Positions 16,276 to 26,037 of a stretch of DNA of 64,000 nucleotides are shown here, piece by piece. A model generated the notes under the pieces. That model was not told where the DNA came from, made no database searches, and saw only the letters and a list, made by a program, of their open reading frames with translations. The position numbers were made by a program, and so were the translations under genes. This DNA is from Flexivirga alba (GTDB lineage: Bacteria; Actinomycetota; Actinomycetes; Actinomycetales; Dermatophilaceae), in assembly GCF_042661025.1 (NCBI RefSeq), contig NZ_JBHSWH010000001.1, forward strand, positions 2,232,001-2,296,000, given 5' to 3'. Within the stretch, counting starts at the first letter, position 1. Every line of letters starts with the position of its first letter.

Positions 16276-16478
16276 GTGCGGCGAACCGCGCGCCGAAGGC
16301 GATGATTCGTTCCTCATCATCGCGTCAGTCGCCTGTGCCAATGGCCCGTCCTGCGGCCGGCACGTCGCAAGATTATCAGTCACCGAGGGGTGCTCTCGAC
16401 ATGGTGGCAGGTGAGCTCGATGTTCAGCCGACGGACGAGGCGGTATGCCGCACCGGCCTCCGCCGTATCGTGTCGCCC
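16276..16478. other. Divergent region between tRNA-Arg and lysA
   Basis: 203 bp that must hold the promoters for the tRNA (minus) and for lysA (plus). Near 16369-16378 an AT-rich AAGATTATCA could supply a -10 box in either direction, but I see no clear -35. An open frame runs in phase with lysA through the tRNA; this is chance. Confidence 0.3.
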
Positions 16479-17837
16479 GTGACTTCCACTCCGGTCCGCC
16501 TGGCCGACCACATCTGGCCGTCCGGTCTCACCGAGACCGCGGACGGCGGGCTCGCGCTGCACGGGCATGCGCTGATCGATCTGGCGAGGACGTACGGCAC
16601 GCCGGCATACCTCGTCGACGTGCCCGATCTCCTCGCGCGCGCACGCGATTTCCGGGATGAGTTCCGGACCGCATTCGAGGCGATCGGCACGACGTGCGAC
16701 GTCTTCTATGCCGGCAAGGCCTTCCTGTGCTCGGCGCTCGTCCGGCTGCTCGATGCCGAGGATCTCAACCTCGACGTGTGCACCAGCGGCGAGTTGGCGG
16801 TGGCGGCCAAGGCCGGCTTCCCCGGGGCACGCACCGGCATGCACGGCAACAACAAGTCCGTCGCCGAGATCGACGCCGCACTCGACTACGGCGTCGGCCG
16901 GCTCATCGTCGATTCGCTCGAGGAGATCGAGCGCGTCGTCGCGGCTGCCCGTCGCAAGAACGTGCGTGTCGGCGTCATGCTGCGCGTCAAGACCGGGGTC
17001 GAGGCGCACACGCACGAATTCATCGCGACGGCACATGAGGACCAGAAGTTCGGCTTCTCGCTGTCCGGTGGCCAGGCAACAGAGGCGGCTGCCGAGGTGC
17101 TGCGGCACCCCGACGAGCTGCAGCTGCTCGGCTTCCACTCACACATCGGCTCGCAGATCTTCGACTCCGACGGCTTCCGCGCAGCGGCCGAGCGCCTGAT
17201 CGCCATGCAGCTGCAGGTTGCCCAGGATCACGGAGTGCTGTTGCCGGAGCTCGACCTGGGCGGCGGCTTCGGCATCGCGTATGTGCCCGAGGACGAGCCC
17301 CTGTCCCCGCGGGAGATGGCGGCCCAGCTCGCCGCGATCGTGCAGGCTGCCTGCGAGACCGCGCAGACGCCGGTGCCGCGGGTGTCGATCGAGCCGGGCC
17401 GCGCGATCATCGGGCCGGCCGGCATCACCCTCTACGAGGTCGGCACGGTGAAGCCGGTTCAGGCAACCGATGACCTCACGCGCACCTATATCTCGGTCGA
17501 CGGCGGCATGAGTGACAACCCGCGCCCGGCGCTCTACGAAGCCGATTACACTGCAACGCTTGCCAATCGGCACAGTGACGAGCCGACCACGCAGGCACGG
17601 GTCGTGGGCAAGCACTGCGAGTCGGGCGACATTGTCGTGCGAAACCAGCAGTTGCCGGGCGACATACGTCCGGGCGATCTGCTCGCGGTTGCCGCGACCG
17701 GCGCCTACTGTCGGGCCTTGTCCAGCCAGTACAACCACATCACGCGACCGCCGGTCCTCGCCGTCACGGCCGATGGCGTGCGCACCTGGCTGCGCCGCGA
17801 GACCATTGACGACCTGTTGGCCCTCGAAGGGGAGTAG
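16479..17837 (+). CDS. lysA: Diaminopimelate decarboxylase
   Basis: 452 residues. Last step of lysine synthesis, decarboxylating meso-diaminopimelate with PLP. The PLP lysine is in VFYAGKAFLCSALVRLL (about residue 78); the family signatures GELAVAAKAGFPGARTGMHGNNKS, LGFHSHIGSQIF, LDLGGGFGIAY, SIEPGRAIIGPAG and the C-terminal GKHCESGDIVVRN and GAYCRALSSQYNH are all present. I chose GTG at 16479 (VTSTPVRLADHIWPSG) because upstream frame crosses the tRNA. It starts an amino-acid operon; hom begins 8 bp after its stop. Confidence 0.96.
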   Translation: MTSTPVRLADHIWPSGLTETADGGLALHGHALIDLARTYGTPAYLVDVPDLLARARDFRDEFRTAFEAIGTTCDVFYAGKAFLCSALVRLLDAEDLNLDVCTSGELAVAAKAGFPGARTGMHGNNKSVAEIDAALDYGVGRLIVDSLEEIERVVAAARRKNVRVGVMLRVKTGVEAHTHEFIATAHEDQKFGFSLSGGQATEAAAEVLRHPDELQLLGFHSHIGSQIFDSDGFRAAAERLIAMQLQVAQDHGVLLPELDLGGGFGIAYVPEDEPLSPREMAAQLAAIVQAACETAQTPVPRVSIEPGRAIIGPAGITLYEVGTVKPVQATDDLTRTYISVDGGMSDNPRPALYEADYTATLANRHSDEPTTQARVVGKHCESGDIVVRNQQLPGDIRPGDLLAVAATGAYCRALSSQYNHITRPPVLAVTADGVRTWLRRETIDDLLALEGE

Positions 17838-17845
17838 AGATCCGT

Positions 17846-19132
17846 ATGGAGAAGCCATTGAGGGTTGCGCTGCTCGGCTGCGGGGTGGTCGGTACCGCCG
17901 TCGCCCGGCAGCTGACCGATGACGCCGCCGATCTCGCCGCGCGCGTCGGCGCGCCGCTCGAGCTGATCGGTGTCGCCGTCCGCGACGTCAACAAGCCGCG
18001 GCCCGAATCAGGTGTTCCCCCAGAGCTTTTCACCACCGACGCCGAGTCGCTGGTGGCCGACGCCGACCTGGTGGTCGAGCTGATGGGTGGCCTGGAGCCG
18101 GCCCGCTCGCTGTTGCTGCGGGCCATCGAGCACGGCGCGGCGGTCATCACGGCCAACAAGGCGCTGCTCGGTGCCGACGGCCCGCGCTTGTATGCCGCAG
18201 CCGATGCGCGCAACGTCGACTTCTCCTTCGAGGCGTCGGTGGCAGGCGCCATACCGCTGCTGCGTCCGTTGCGCGAGTCGCTCGCCGGTGACGATGTGCA
18301 TCGGGTCATGGGCATCGTCAACGGCACCACCAACTACATCCTCGACAAGATGGACCGCACCGGCGCCGCGCTGGCGGACGTGCTGGCCGAGGCCCAGGAA
18401 CTCGGGTATGCCGAAGCCGACCCTGCCGCCGACGTCGAGGGACACGACGCGCAGGCCAAGGCCGCGATCCTCGCCTCGCTCGCCTTCCACACGCGTGTGT
18501 CGAGCGACGACGTGCACTGTGAAGGCATCATGGGCATCACCGACGCCGACATCCGCGATGCGCGCAAGATCGGTTGTGTCGTAAAGCTTCTCGCGATCTG
18601 CGAGAGGACTCCGGACGGTGTCAGCGCGCGTGTCCATCCGACGCTGGTGCCGCGCTCGCACCCTCGCGTCGGTGCACGACGCGTTCAACGCCGTCTTCCT
18701 GGAGACCGCGCTTGCCGGCGAGCTGATGTTCTACGGCAAGGGTGCCGGCGCCGCGCCGACCGCATCGGCCGTCCTCGGCGACCTGGTCCAGGCCGGCCGC
18801 CACCGGGTGGTGGGTGGTCACGGACCGCGGGAGTCGGCATACGCCGAGCTACCGGTGTTGCCGATCGCGCAGACCGAGACGAGCTACTTCATCCGGCTGG
18901 ACGTGCTCGACCGGCCCGGAGTGCTCGCACGGGTCGCGAATGTCTTTGGCGCACACGATGTTTCGATCGAGAGTATGCGCCAGGGGTGCGCCGGTCGGAA
19001 GAAGGCCTGGCGATCCTGCAGCTGGTCACGAACCAAGCGACCGACGCGTCGCTGGTCGCGACCGTCGATGAACTCCGCAAGCTCGATGATGTGCACGCGG
19101 TCAGCTCCGTGCTGCGTGTGGAAGGACTGTGA
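17846..19132 (+). CDS. hom: Homoserine dehydrogenase, with two one-base frameshifts
   Basis: NADP-dependent reduction of aspartate semialdehyde to homoserine. N-terminus VALLGCGVVGTAVARQL is the nucleotide-binding Gly-rich loop; VVELMGGLEPARSLLLRAIEHGAAVITANKALL and the catalytic segment GIVNGTTNYILDKM, with the EAQELGYAEADPAADVEGHDAQAKAAILASLAF region, follow. The frame is lost at the CCC run 18661-18663: adding a C restores HPLASVHDAFNAVFLE. It is lost again at GGGG 18983-18986, where adding a G restores SMRQGVRRSEEGLAILQLVT in the C-terminal ACT domain. The stop overlaps the thrC start (TGATG). Both breaks are taken as sequencing errors. Confidence 0.93.
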   Translation: MEKPLRVALLGCGVVGTAVARQLTDDAADLAARVGAPLELIGVAVRDVNKPRPESGVPPELFTTDAESLVADADLVVELMGGLEPARSLLLRAIEHGAAVITANKALLGADGPRLYAAADARNVDFSFEASVAGAIPLLRPLRESLAGDDVHRVMGIVNGTTNYILDKMDRTGAALADVLAEAQELGYAEADPAADVEGHDAQAKAAILASLAFHTRVSSDDVHCEGIMGITDADIRDARKIGCVVKLLAICERTPDGVSARVHPTLVPRSHPRVGARRVQRRLPGDRACRRADVLRQGCRRRADRIGRPRRPGPGRPPPGGGWSRTAGVGIRRATGVADRADRDELLHPAGRARPARSARTGRECLWRTRCFDREYAPGVRRSEEGLAILQLVTNQATDASLVATVDELRKLDDVHAVSSVLRVEGL

Positions 19133-20219
19133 TGGCCAAGCAATGGCGAGGCGTTATTCGTGAATATGCCGACAGGCTGCCTTCATTGGCAGGTGCGCCG
19201 GTCATCACGTTGGGGGAGGGCGGTACGCCGCTGATCCACGCCGGGTGGCTCAGTGCGCAGGTCGGCGCCGACGTGCACGTGAAGTTCGAGGGCCTCAACC
19301 CGACGGGTTCGTTCAAGGACCGCGGGATGACGGCAGCGATCTCCGCAGCCGCGAAAGCCGGTGCCAAGGCAGTGATTTGCGCCTCCACCGGCAACACGTC
19401 GGCATCTGCCGCGGCATACGCGACCAAGGCCGGTATGACGTGCGGCGTGCTCGTTCCCGAGGGCAAGATCGCCATGGGCAAGCTCGCCCAGGCGATCGCG
19501 CACGGGCGCAGCTGCTGCAGGTGGACGGCAACTTCGACGACTGCCTGACCCTCGCGCGCAAGCTGGCCGAGTCCTACCCGGTGGAGCTGGTCAACTCGGT
19601 CAACCCGGCGCGCATCGAAGGTCAGAAGACCGCGGCGTTCGAGGTGATCGACGTGCTCGGCGACGCTCCGGACATCCACTGCCTGCCGGTCGGGAACGCC
19701 GGCAACATCACCGCCTACTGGAAGGGCTATCGCGAATCCGCTGCATTGCCAGTCGGATCCGATGGTGCGACGACCAAGTCTCCCAGGATGTGGGGTTTCC
19801 AGGCCGCCGGCGCGGCGCCGATCGTCAAGGGTCACCCGGTCGACGAACCGGACACGATCGCGACGGCGATCCGGATCGGCAACCCGGCGTCCTGGCAGCA
19901 GGCGATCGCGGCGCGCGACGAGTCCGGTGGGCTGATCGACGCAGTGACCGACGAGCAGATCCTGCGCGCCCATCACCTCATCTCGAGCAAGGAAGGCATC
20001 TTCGTCGAGCCGGGTTCGGCGGCCAGCATCGCCGGCCTGCTGATGATGCACGAGCGTGGCGAGATCCCCGCCGGTGCGACGATCGTCTGCACCGTCACCG
20101 GGCACGGTCTGAAAGACCCACAGTGGGCGTTGCAGGACGCCGACGGGCAGCAAGTGCAGCCGACCAAGGTGCCAGTGGACGCGGTGACCGCTGCGCGCGC
20201 GCTCGGCCTGGAAGGCTGA
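19132..20219 (+). CDS. thrC: Threonine synthase, with a one-base frameshift
   Basis: Converts O-phosphohomoserine to threonine using PLP. The PLP lysine is in NPTGSFKDRGMTAAI; the phosphate-binding GNTSASAAAYA and GNAGNITAYWKGY segments are present. The frame breaks after QAIAHG: adding one G to the GGG run 19504-19506 gives HGAQLLQVDGNFDDCL and continues to the end (ARALGLEG). The repaired length is about 362 residues, normal for the short actinobacterial type. ATG at 19132 overlaps the hom stop. Confidence 0.93.
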
Positions 20220-20234
20220 CCGGGGCCCGATTCG

Positions 20235-21176
20235 ATGGATTCTGAACAGTTTTCGCTCGGCACGTCCGTCACCGTCGAGGTGCCGGCAAGCAGTGCCAAC
20301 CTCGGCCCGGGCTTCGACTCGATAGGTCTCGCGCTGGGGATCACCGACACCGTGCAGGCGACGGTGTGTGGAGACGGCGTGCGGATCTCGGTCGAGGGTC
20401 AAGGTGCCGAAGCGGTGCCGACCGACGAGACGCACTTGGTCTGGCGGTCCGCGTTGACGATGTGGCAACAGCTCGGAGTGGAGCCGCCGCCCGGCCTGAT
20501 CCTGCACTGCCGCAACGGAATTCCGCACTCGCGCGGTCTCGGGTCGTCGGCTGCGGCGATCGTGGCTGGTATGGCGACCGCGCTCGCCCTGGTCCGCGAT
20601 CGCATCGACGGACCCGTGGCGCTGGCGATGCTGAGTGACCTGGCCGGCGACCTCGAAGGTCATCCCGACAACGCGTCGGCCAGTGTGTATGGCGGCTTGA
20701 CCGTCTCCTGGGCCAACGACGAAGGAGCCGGGTGGCGCACGGTGCGCCCCCGGCTGCACCCCGACGTCACGGTTGCACTGCTGCTGCCGGAAGCGACCCT
20801 GTCCACCGATTCAGCCCGGGCCGTGCTCGGCGACACGGTGTCGATGTCGGCCGCGGCTTCCACCGTCGGACGAGCTGCCCTGCTGGTGCACGCGCTGACC
20901 GAGGAGCCGGAGCTGCTGTTACCGGCCACCCGGGACTGGTTGCACCAGGAGCCCCGCAGGGCGTCATACGAGCAGAGCATGGAGGTCATCGACCTGCTCC
21001 GGGCACGCGGCCTCGCGGCGACGATCTCCGGTGCCGGCCCGGCCGTGTTGGTCCTCGGTGCCGGCGAATTCGAGGTGGACGCGGACACCCTCCCGACCGG
21101 CTGGCAGGTGCTGCGGCCGGGCATTGCCGCGTCCGGTGTGCGAGTCGTTTCGCATTACGCCCCCTCGACGGTGTAA
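20235..21176 (+). CDS. thrB: Homoserine kinase
   Basis: 313 residues, GHMP kinase family, phosphorylating homoserine for threonine synthase. Motif 1 is VEVPASSANLGPGFDSIGLAL; motif 2, the ATP-binding loop, is GIPHSRGLGSSAAAIVAG; motif 3 is RGLAATISGAGPAVLVLG. It is intact, unlike its two upstream neighbours. It follows thrC by 15 bp and is the last gene of the lysA-hom-thrC-thrB run; the gap to rho is 293 bp. Confidence 0.96.
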   Translation: MDSEQFSLGTSVTVEVPASSANLGPGFDSIGLALGITDTVQATVCGDGVRISVEGQGAEAVPTDETHLVWRSALTMWQQLGVEPPPGLILHCRNGIPHSRGLGSSAAAIVAGMATALALVRDRIDGPVALAMLSDLAGDLEGHPDNASASVYGGLTVSWANDEGAGWRTVRPRLHPDVTVALLLPEATLSTDSARAVLGDTVSMSAAASTVGRAALLVHALTEEPELLLPATRDWLHQEPRRASYEQSMEVIDLLRARGLAATISGAGPAVLVLGAGEFEVDADTLPTGWQVLRPGIAASGVRVVSHYAPSTV

Positions 21177-21469
21177 GTTTGGCCATACATCGACGGCCCA
21201 AGCCGTCCGCGTGACAGTTCTGTCCCGGATGTCGATGTCTCACCGCGACGTTTCTCACCGATCTTTTCGGCCAGTGCGCACGCCGGTGATGAGTGTTACT
21301 TCACTGAAGTTGATTCAGAAAAGACACAGGAAGCTCGGGATGCGTTTGGGGTTGCAGGGAGCTTGCGAATCGCAACGCCAACGCAGAATGAGCATCCAGT
21401 CAGAAGCAACGATTTTTGGCACACCCCACACCGGCCTGAGCGCCGGACGAACGAGGGGAAGGAACCTTC
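21177..21469. other. Leader region of rho
   Basis: 293 bp without a gene. It is AT-richer than its surroundings, with short A-rich stretches (for example TTGATTCAGAAAAG around 21310) and should hold the rho promoter and a long 5' leader. I see no strong hairpin with a T tract and no -35/-10 pair I would trust. GGGGAAGGAACC just before 21470 gives the ribosome binding site. Confidence 0.4.
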
Positions 21470-23533
21470 GTGACCGAAACCACCGAACTCTCCGCGCCGC
21501 CATCGGCGACCGCTTCTAGCACTCGGGGAAGCCTGAGCACAATGAAGCTGGACGAGCTCAAGCAGCTCGCGGTGACCATGGGCATCAGCGGCACCTCCAA
21601 GATGCGCAAGAGCGACATCCTCACGGCGATCCGTGAGCGCGGCGGCGAGAGCAAGTCCGCTGCCGACGGTGCGCAGAGTGCCAAGAGCGCTCCCCGCCGT
21701 TCGCGCCGGGCGACCTCCGCTCCCGCCACGCCCGTCGAGGGCGAGCGCACCGCGACGGCTCCGGCCGCTGCCAAGACCGACAACGGCGGTGACAAGAACA
21801 CCGGCGACAACACCACCGGTGCGCAGCCTGCTGAGGCCAAGGCCGACAGGCCTGCTGAGGCCAGGGCTGACCAGAACAACCACAAGTCCGTCGACCTCGG
21901 CGACCGTGCCGACGCCGGCAACGATCGTGACGGCGACAAGGCGCAGCCTCAGGGCGGCAACGACCGCGACGACCGTCCGTCGGGCAACGACCGTGGCAAC
22001 CGCAACCGCAACGACGGTGACCGCGGCAACCGCAACGACGGTGACCGCCAGGGTGGCAACAACCGCCAGGGCAACGACGGCGGCAACCGCAACAACGACC
22101 GCAGCGGTGACCGCAACGACGGCGACCGTGGCAACCGCAACAACGACGGCAACCGTCAGGACGGCAATCGTCAGGACGGCAACCGCCAGGGCGGCAACAA
22201 CCGTCAGGGTGGCAACCGTCAGGGCGCCAACAACGATCGGAACAACGACCGGAACAACGACCGCTGGAACGACGACGACGGCAATGGCCGTGGCCGCCGG
22301 CGTCAGCGTGGCCGGGACCGTAAGCGTGGCCGTGGCCGCGCCGACGACTTCGGTGACGTCGACACCCAGGTGCGCGAGGACGACGTCCTGGTGCCCGTCG
22401 CCGGCATCGTCGACGTCATGGACAACTACGCGTTCGTGCGGACCAGCGGCTACCTGCCGGGCCCGAACGACGTCTACGTGCCGATGGGTCTGGTCAAGAA
22501 GAACGGCATGCGCAAGGGTGACGCGGTCACCGGCGCGATCCGTGCGCTACGCGACGGTGAGCAGCTGCCGACCCGGCAGAAGTTCAACGCGCTGGTTCGC
22601 CTGGACTCCATCAACGGTATGACGCCCGAGCAGGCCAAGGAGCGTGTCGAATTCGGCAAGCTGACGCCGCTCTACCCGCAGGAGCGGTTGCGTCTCGAGG
22701 ACGACCCGAAGCACCTGACCAACCGCATCATCGACCTGGTCGCACCGATCGGTAAGGGCCAGCGTGGCCTGATCGTCTCGCCGGCCAAGGCCGGCAAGAC
22801 CATGGTCATGCAGTCGATTGCCAACGCGATCACTGCAAACAACCCCGAGTGCCACCTGATGGTCGTCCTCGTGGACGAGCGTCCGGAAGAGGTGACCGAC
22901 TTCCAGCGAGCGGTCAAGGGCGAGGTCATCTCCTCGACCTTCGACCGGCCGGCTGTCGACCACACCGTGATCGCCGAGCTCGCCATCGAGCGCGCCAAGC
23001 GTCTGGTGGAGATGGGCAAGGACGTGGTGGTCCTCCTCGACTCGATCACCAAACTCGGACGGGCTTACAACCTGGCCGCGCCGGCCAGTGGCCGCATCAT
23101 GTCCGGTGGCGTCGACTCGGCGGCGCTCTATCCGCCGAAGAAGTTCTTCGGTGCCGCTCGCAACATCGAGCACGGCGGCTCGTTGACTATTCTCGCGACC
23201 GCCCTGATCGAGACCGGTTCGCGGATGGACGAGGTCATCTTCGAGGAGTTCAAGGGCACCGGCAACATGGAGCTGAAGCTTGACCGTCAGCTTGCAAATC
23301 GTCGGATCTTCCCGGCGGTGGACCTCAACAACTCCAGTACCCGCCGCGAGGAGATCCTGCTCGGCAGCGACGAGCTGAAGATCATGTGGAAGCTACGTCG
23401 GGTCGTTGCCGCCCTCGACCCGCAGCAGGGCATCGAGTTGCTGCTCGACCGGTTGAAGAAGACTCCGTCCAACACCGAGTTCCTGATGCAGGTGCAGCAG
23501 ACCAGCTCCATCAAGCTCGACGACGAGGACTGA
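21470..23533 (+). CDS. rho: Transcription termination factor Rho
   Basis: 687 residues, longer than E. coli Rho (419) because of an insert. Residues 20-60 hold the Rho N-terminal (SAP-like) domain (STMKLDELKQLAVTMGISGTSKMRKSDILTAI). Residues about 60-290 are a low-complexity, basic Asn/Arg/Gly/Asp-rich region (GDRGNRNDGDRQGGNNRQG). The RNA-binding domain follows (GIVDVMDNYAFVRTSGYLPG...DVYVPMGLVKK), then the ATPase with P-loop SPAKAGKTMVMQ, Walker B DVVVLLDSITKLGRAYN, and Q/R loops. Such inserts are known in actinobacterial Rho. It acts as the hexameric terminator helicase. Confidence 0.97.
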   Translation: MTETTELSAPPSATASSTRGSLSTMKLDELKQLAVTMGISGTSKMRKSDILTAIRERGGESKSAADGAQSAKSAPRRSRRATSAPATPVEGERTATAPAAAKTDNGGDKNTGDNTTGAQPAEAKADRPAEARADQNNHKSVDLGDRADAGNDRDGDKAQPQGGNDRDDRPSGNDRGNRNRNDGDRGNRNDGDRQGGNNRQGNDGGNRNNDRSGDRNDGDRGNRNNDGNRQDGNRQDGNRQGGNNRQGGNRQGANNDRNNDRNNDRWNDDDGNGRGRRRQRGRDRKRGRGRADDFGDVDTQVREDDVLVPVAGIVDVMDNYAFVRTSGYLPGPNDVYVPMGLVKKNGMRKGDAVTGAIRALRDGEQLPTRQKFNALVRLDSINGMTPEQAKERVEFGKLTPLYPQERLRLEDDPKHLTNRIIDLVAPIGKGQRGLIVSPAKAGKTMVMQSIANAITANNPECHLMVVLVDERPEEVTDFQRAVKGEVISSTFDRPAVDHTVIAELAIERAKRLVEMGKDVVVLLDSITKLGRAYNLAAPASGRIMSGGVDSAALYPPKKFFGAARNIEHGGSLTILATALIETGSRMDEVIFEEFKGTGNMELKLDRQLANRRIFPAVDLNNSSTRREEILLGSDELKIMWKLRRVVAALDPQQGIELLLDRLKKTPSNTEFLMQVQQTSSIKLDDED

Positions 23534-23550
23534 ATCGGTTCGCCATACGG

Positions 23551-23618
23551 CGACTGACGCACGAAACGGCGAGTGACGCAATTGCAATTGCGTCACTCGC
23601 CGTTTGCTGCGTCACTCG
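23551..23618. repeat. Nested palindrome between convergent rho and amidase genes
   Basis: An inner perfect hairpin has 21-bp arms with no loop (23564-23584 and 23585-23605), flanked by an outer inverted pair CGACTGACGCA (23551-23561) and TGCGTCACTCG (23608-23618). The core GACGCA/TGCGTC thus occurs twice forward then twice inverted. It can serve as a bidirectional terminator for rho and the amidase gene, though there is no long T tract. Confidence 0.75.
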
Positions 23619-23643
23619 GTGATCGTCACCGAGCGCGACGACC

Positions 23644-25554
23644 TCAGGTCAGGGTGACGTCGTCCGCCTGGACGTACATGACCCGGTGCCCGAAGTAGAC
23701 CAGGTAGTACTTCGTCTTGCCGACGATGTCGATGTGGTCGTTCGGGGTGTTGATGTCGTAATACCAGGCCTTGTAGTAGTCGGTCGGCACATTGGTGTCG
23801 GCGACGACATACTCCTGACCCGCGCCCCAGGTGTAGCTGAACGCCGAAACCCCTTGATCCCACGAGGGATCGGGGTATGCCGACGACTCCGGGTAAGCGC
23901 GCCCGTAGACGACCACGTCGGTCTTGGCGGTGGCCTTCATGCCCTTCTTCAACAGGCGTGCGGTAGGAGACTTTGCCGGGTTGTGGAACCACGACTTCTG
24001 GCCGAGATACCAGATCGCGGTCCAGTCGCCGTCGACGTCCGCGACCACGTAGTCCTCACCGGCCGCCGCGCGTGCTCCGACGTCGGACGGGCCGGTGCCG
24101 GACGGCGCCCCACTCGGGTGCAGGCCGATGTCCGCGACCAGCGGTGAGCTGTCGTCCGGCTGCTGGTGCAGCGCCACGAAGTTGGCCGCCGGCTGCGGGC
24201 CGTCGACCACACAGATCGGCGGGTTGTTGTCGTCGCACCCGGTCACGATCTGCTCGTTGCCCTCGAAGCCGGGCAGGATCCGGATCATGTCGCCCGCCGA
24301 GAACCGGCTGATGCCGCGGGTGCCTCGCACCAAGGGGGCGCCGAGCAGCTCGAAGTAGTGCTCCCAGTCCCAGAACGGGCCCGGGTCCCAGTGCATCGAC
24401 TTGATGCCGCCCGTCGTGGTCGCCGGCACCTGGTCGTGACCGATGATGTGCGCCCGGTCGACCGGGATGTCGTACTTCTTGCACAGGTAGGAGATCAGTC
24501 GAGCGGACTTGCGGTACATCGCCTCGGTGAACCAGGTCGGACCCGCGGTGGCGTAACCCTCGTGCTCGACGCCGATCGAGTGCGCGTTGACGTACCAGTT
24601 GCCGGCGTGCCAGCCGACGTCCTTGGCCTCCAGGTGCTGCGCGATCGTGCCGTCGCTGGAGCGCACTGTGTAGTTCCACGCCAGGTAGGTCGGCATCTGC
24701 ACCAGCTTGAGCGCTTCGTCATACGAGCACTCGGTGTCGTGTATGACGATCGTGTTCAGCGCCGGGGCGACCGGGCGGTTCCCGAGGTCGTGGTTGCCGT
24801 AGTTGCCCGGGTCGGAGCTCAGCTGCTCGTATGGCGCAGGCACCCACTCGACAGGCAGGCCCTTGGGGGCGTCGATGGGGTCGGTCGGCGCGGCCTGCTT
24901 CGCGGCGGTGTCCATCCGCTTGGTGAGGACCGCACGCTGTGAGGTCACGCTGCCGACCTTGGTCGCCTGCAGCTTGAGCTGCACACCGGACGTCGTCTTG
25001 CTGGCGCCGGCCCGCAGGTCGCTGATCACGTCGTCGGCGAAACCACGCTGGCTGGCGGCGGCGGAGAAGCCGCTGGCCGATGCGATCGCGACATACCAAG
25101 TGGCCGGGTCGGTGTGTGCTCCGACGGCGTGGCCCGCCTCCCGCTGGGCTGCGGCGACCACGGCCGCGGCGCCCATGATGTTGGCAGCGGTGTCGGTGCG
25201 CAGCTCGTCCTTGGAGAGCCCGGTCAGCGTGGCGGCCTGCCCCAGGGTGTCGATGACACCTGCGGCGTGCTTACCGGCCGCCGCGTCCCGCTGCGCCTGC
25301 GCGGCAGCACCGTCGACGAGGTGCATGGGTCCGTAACCGAGGCTGGTGCTCGGCACACCGGCATGGTCCTCCCAGCGGGTCTGCCCGTAGGAGATGGCAG
25401 CGAGCACGGACGCGGGAACGCCGTACTTGGTTGATGCTGCAGTGAATTGGTCGTGCTGGTCGACGGCGAGAGCAGGGGCGGCGGTTGCTGCTGCCGCCAC
25501 CGGCACTGCCAGAGCCGCGACCAGGAAATTACGTCGGGAAAGTGGATGAGTCAT
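23644..25554 (-). CDS. Tat-exported N-acetylmuramoyl-L-alanine amidase (amidase_2)
   Basis: 636 residues. The N-terminus MTHPLSRRNFLVAALAVPVA is a twin-arginine signal (S-R-R-N-F) with a cleavage region at ATAAPALAVDQ. Residues about 240-410 form an amidase_2 fold: the Zn ligands are the His in NTIVIHDTECS, the HSIGVEHEGYA segment, and HWDPGPFWDW near HIIGHDQVPATTTGG. Residues 40-230 are Ala-rich helices, and the C-terminal 200 residues contain two SH3-like repeats (DYVVADVDGDWTAIWY and EYVVADTNVPTDYYKAWYY). It should cleave peptidoglycan stem peptides outside the cell. ATG at 25554 has GGAG 5-6 bp before; a longer frame upstream lacks the signal start. Confidence 0.92.
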   Translation of the reverse strand: MTHPLSRRNFLVAALAVPVAAAATAAPALAVDQHDQFTAASTKYGVPASVLAAISYGQTRWEDHAGVPSTSLGYGPMHLVDGAAAQAQRDAAAGKHAAGVIDTLGQAATLTGLSKDELRTDTAANIMGAAAVVAAAQREAGHAVGAHTDPATWYVAIASASGFSAAASQRGFADDVISDLRAGASKTTSGVQLKLQATKVGSVTSQRAVLTKRMDTAAKQAAPTDPIDAPKGLPVEWVPAPYEQLSSDPGNYGNHDLGNRPVAPALNTIVIHDTECSYDEALKLVQMPTYLAWNYTVRSSDGTIAQHLEAKDVGWHAGNWYVNAHSIGVEHEGYATAGPTWFTEAMYRKSARLISYLCKKYDIPVDRAHIIGHDQVPATTTGGIKSMHWDPGPFWDWEHYFELLGAPLVRGTRGISRFSAGDMIRILPGFEGNEQIVTGCDDNNPPICVVDGPQPAANFVALHQQPDDSSPLVADIGLHPSGAPSGTGPSDVGARAAAGEDYVVADVDGDWTAIWYLGQKSWFHNPAKSPTARLLKKGMKATAKTDVVVYGRAYPESSAYPDPSWDQGVSAFSYTWGAGQEYVVADTNVPTDYYKAWYYDINTPNDHIDIVGKTKYYLVYFGHRVMYVQADDVTLT

Positions 25555-25615
25555 CGCTTCTCCATGATCATCAGGGGGACTGTCGGCCCAAGGGAGAGCT
25601 GACTCTTTCACTTTG

Positions 25616-25629
25616 GCACGGTGCCGTGC
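25616..25629. promoter_or_regulatory. GCACGG-TG-CCGTGC inverted repeat upstream of the amidase gene
   Basis: Two perfect 6-bp arms with a 2-bp centre, about 60 bp before the amidase start on the minus strand. Possible operator; no known consensus recognised. Confidence 0.3.
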
Positions 25630-25705
25630 GTAAATGTTTTCCGGAGACCGACAAATTCCTCGCTCGTGACGGATGCGCGCGGAATAAGTCGGGAACGGTT
25701 CTCGT

Positions 25706-25735
25706 TTGGACGGATGGTCTGCCAACTGGCAGAAT
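25706..25735 (+). promoter_or_regulatory. Candidate promoter for rpmE
   Basis: TTGGAC at 25706-25711 and CAGAAT at 25730-25735, 18-bp spacing, about 75 bp upstream of rpmE. A palindrome CTGCCA-AC-TGGCAG (25719-25732) overlaps the spacer and -10, so the promoter may be regulated. Sequence match only. Confidence 0.35.
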
Positions 25736-25810
25736 CATCGGTTGGCTCCCCGGTTCACGCTCCGCATCCGCGACAGCGACCCGGTGGGCATGACATCCCG
25801 AGGAGATTCC

Positions 25811-26029
25811 ATGAAGAAGGACATTCACCCGTCCTACGGTGAGACCGTGGTCACCTGCACCTGTGGCGCCACCTTCACCACCCGCAGCACTGCCCCGTCC
25901 GGCGCGATCAGCTCTGACGTGTGCTCGCAGTGCCACCCCTTCTACACCGGTAAGCAGAAGATTCTGGACACCGGTGGCCGGGTCGCCCGATTCCAGGAGC
26001 GTTACGGCAAGAAGACCGCAGCCAAGTAG
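25811..26029 (+). CDS. rpmE: Ribosomal protein bL31 (zinc-binding form)
   Basis: 72 residues: MKKDIHPSYGETVVTCTCG, then CSQCHPFYTGKQKILDTGGRVARFQERYGKK. The Cys pairs (CTC and CSQC) show the zinc-ribbon form, not the Cys-less variant. ATG at 25811 has AGGAGATTCC just before it; a longer upstream frame is not supported by homology. A strong terminator follows. Confidence 0.97.
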   Translation: MKKDIHPSYGETVVTCTCGATFTTRSTAPSGAISSDVCSQCHPFYTGKQKILDTGGRVARFQERYGKKTAAK

Positions 26030-26037
26030 CTTCTCTG

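Noticed and set aside
16203..16478. Longer lysA start reading through the tRNA
   Set aside because: It would encode tRNA sequence as protein; the family N-terminus begins at the GTG at 16479.
21949..22300. Tandem DNA repeat inside rho as a mobile insertion
   Set aside because: Low-complexity Asn/Arg/Asp coding repeats of this kind are usual in actinobacterial Rho and the frame is intact.
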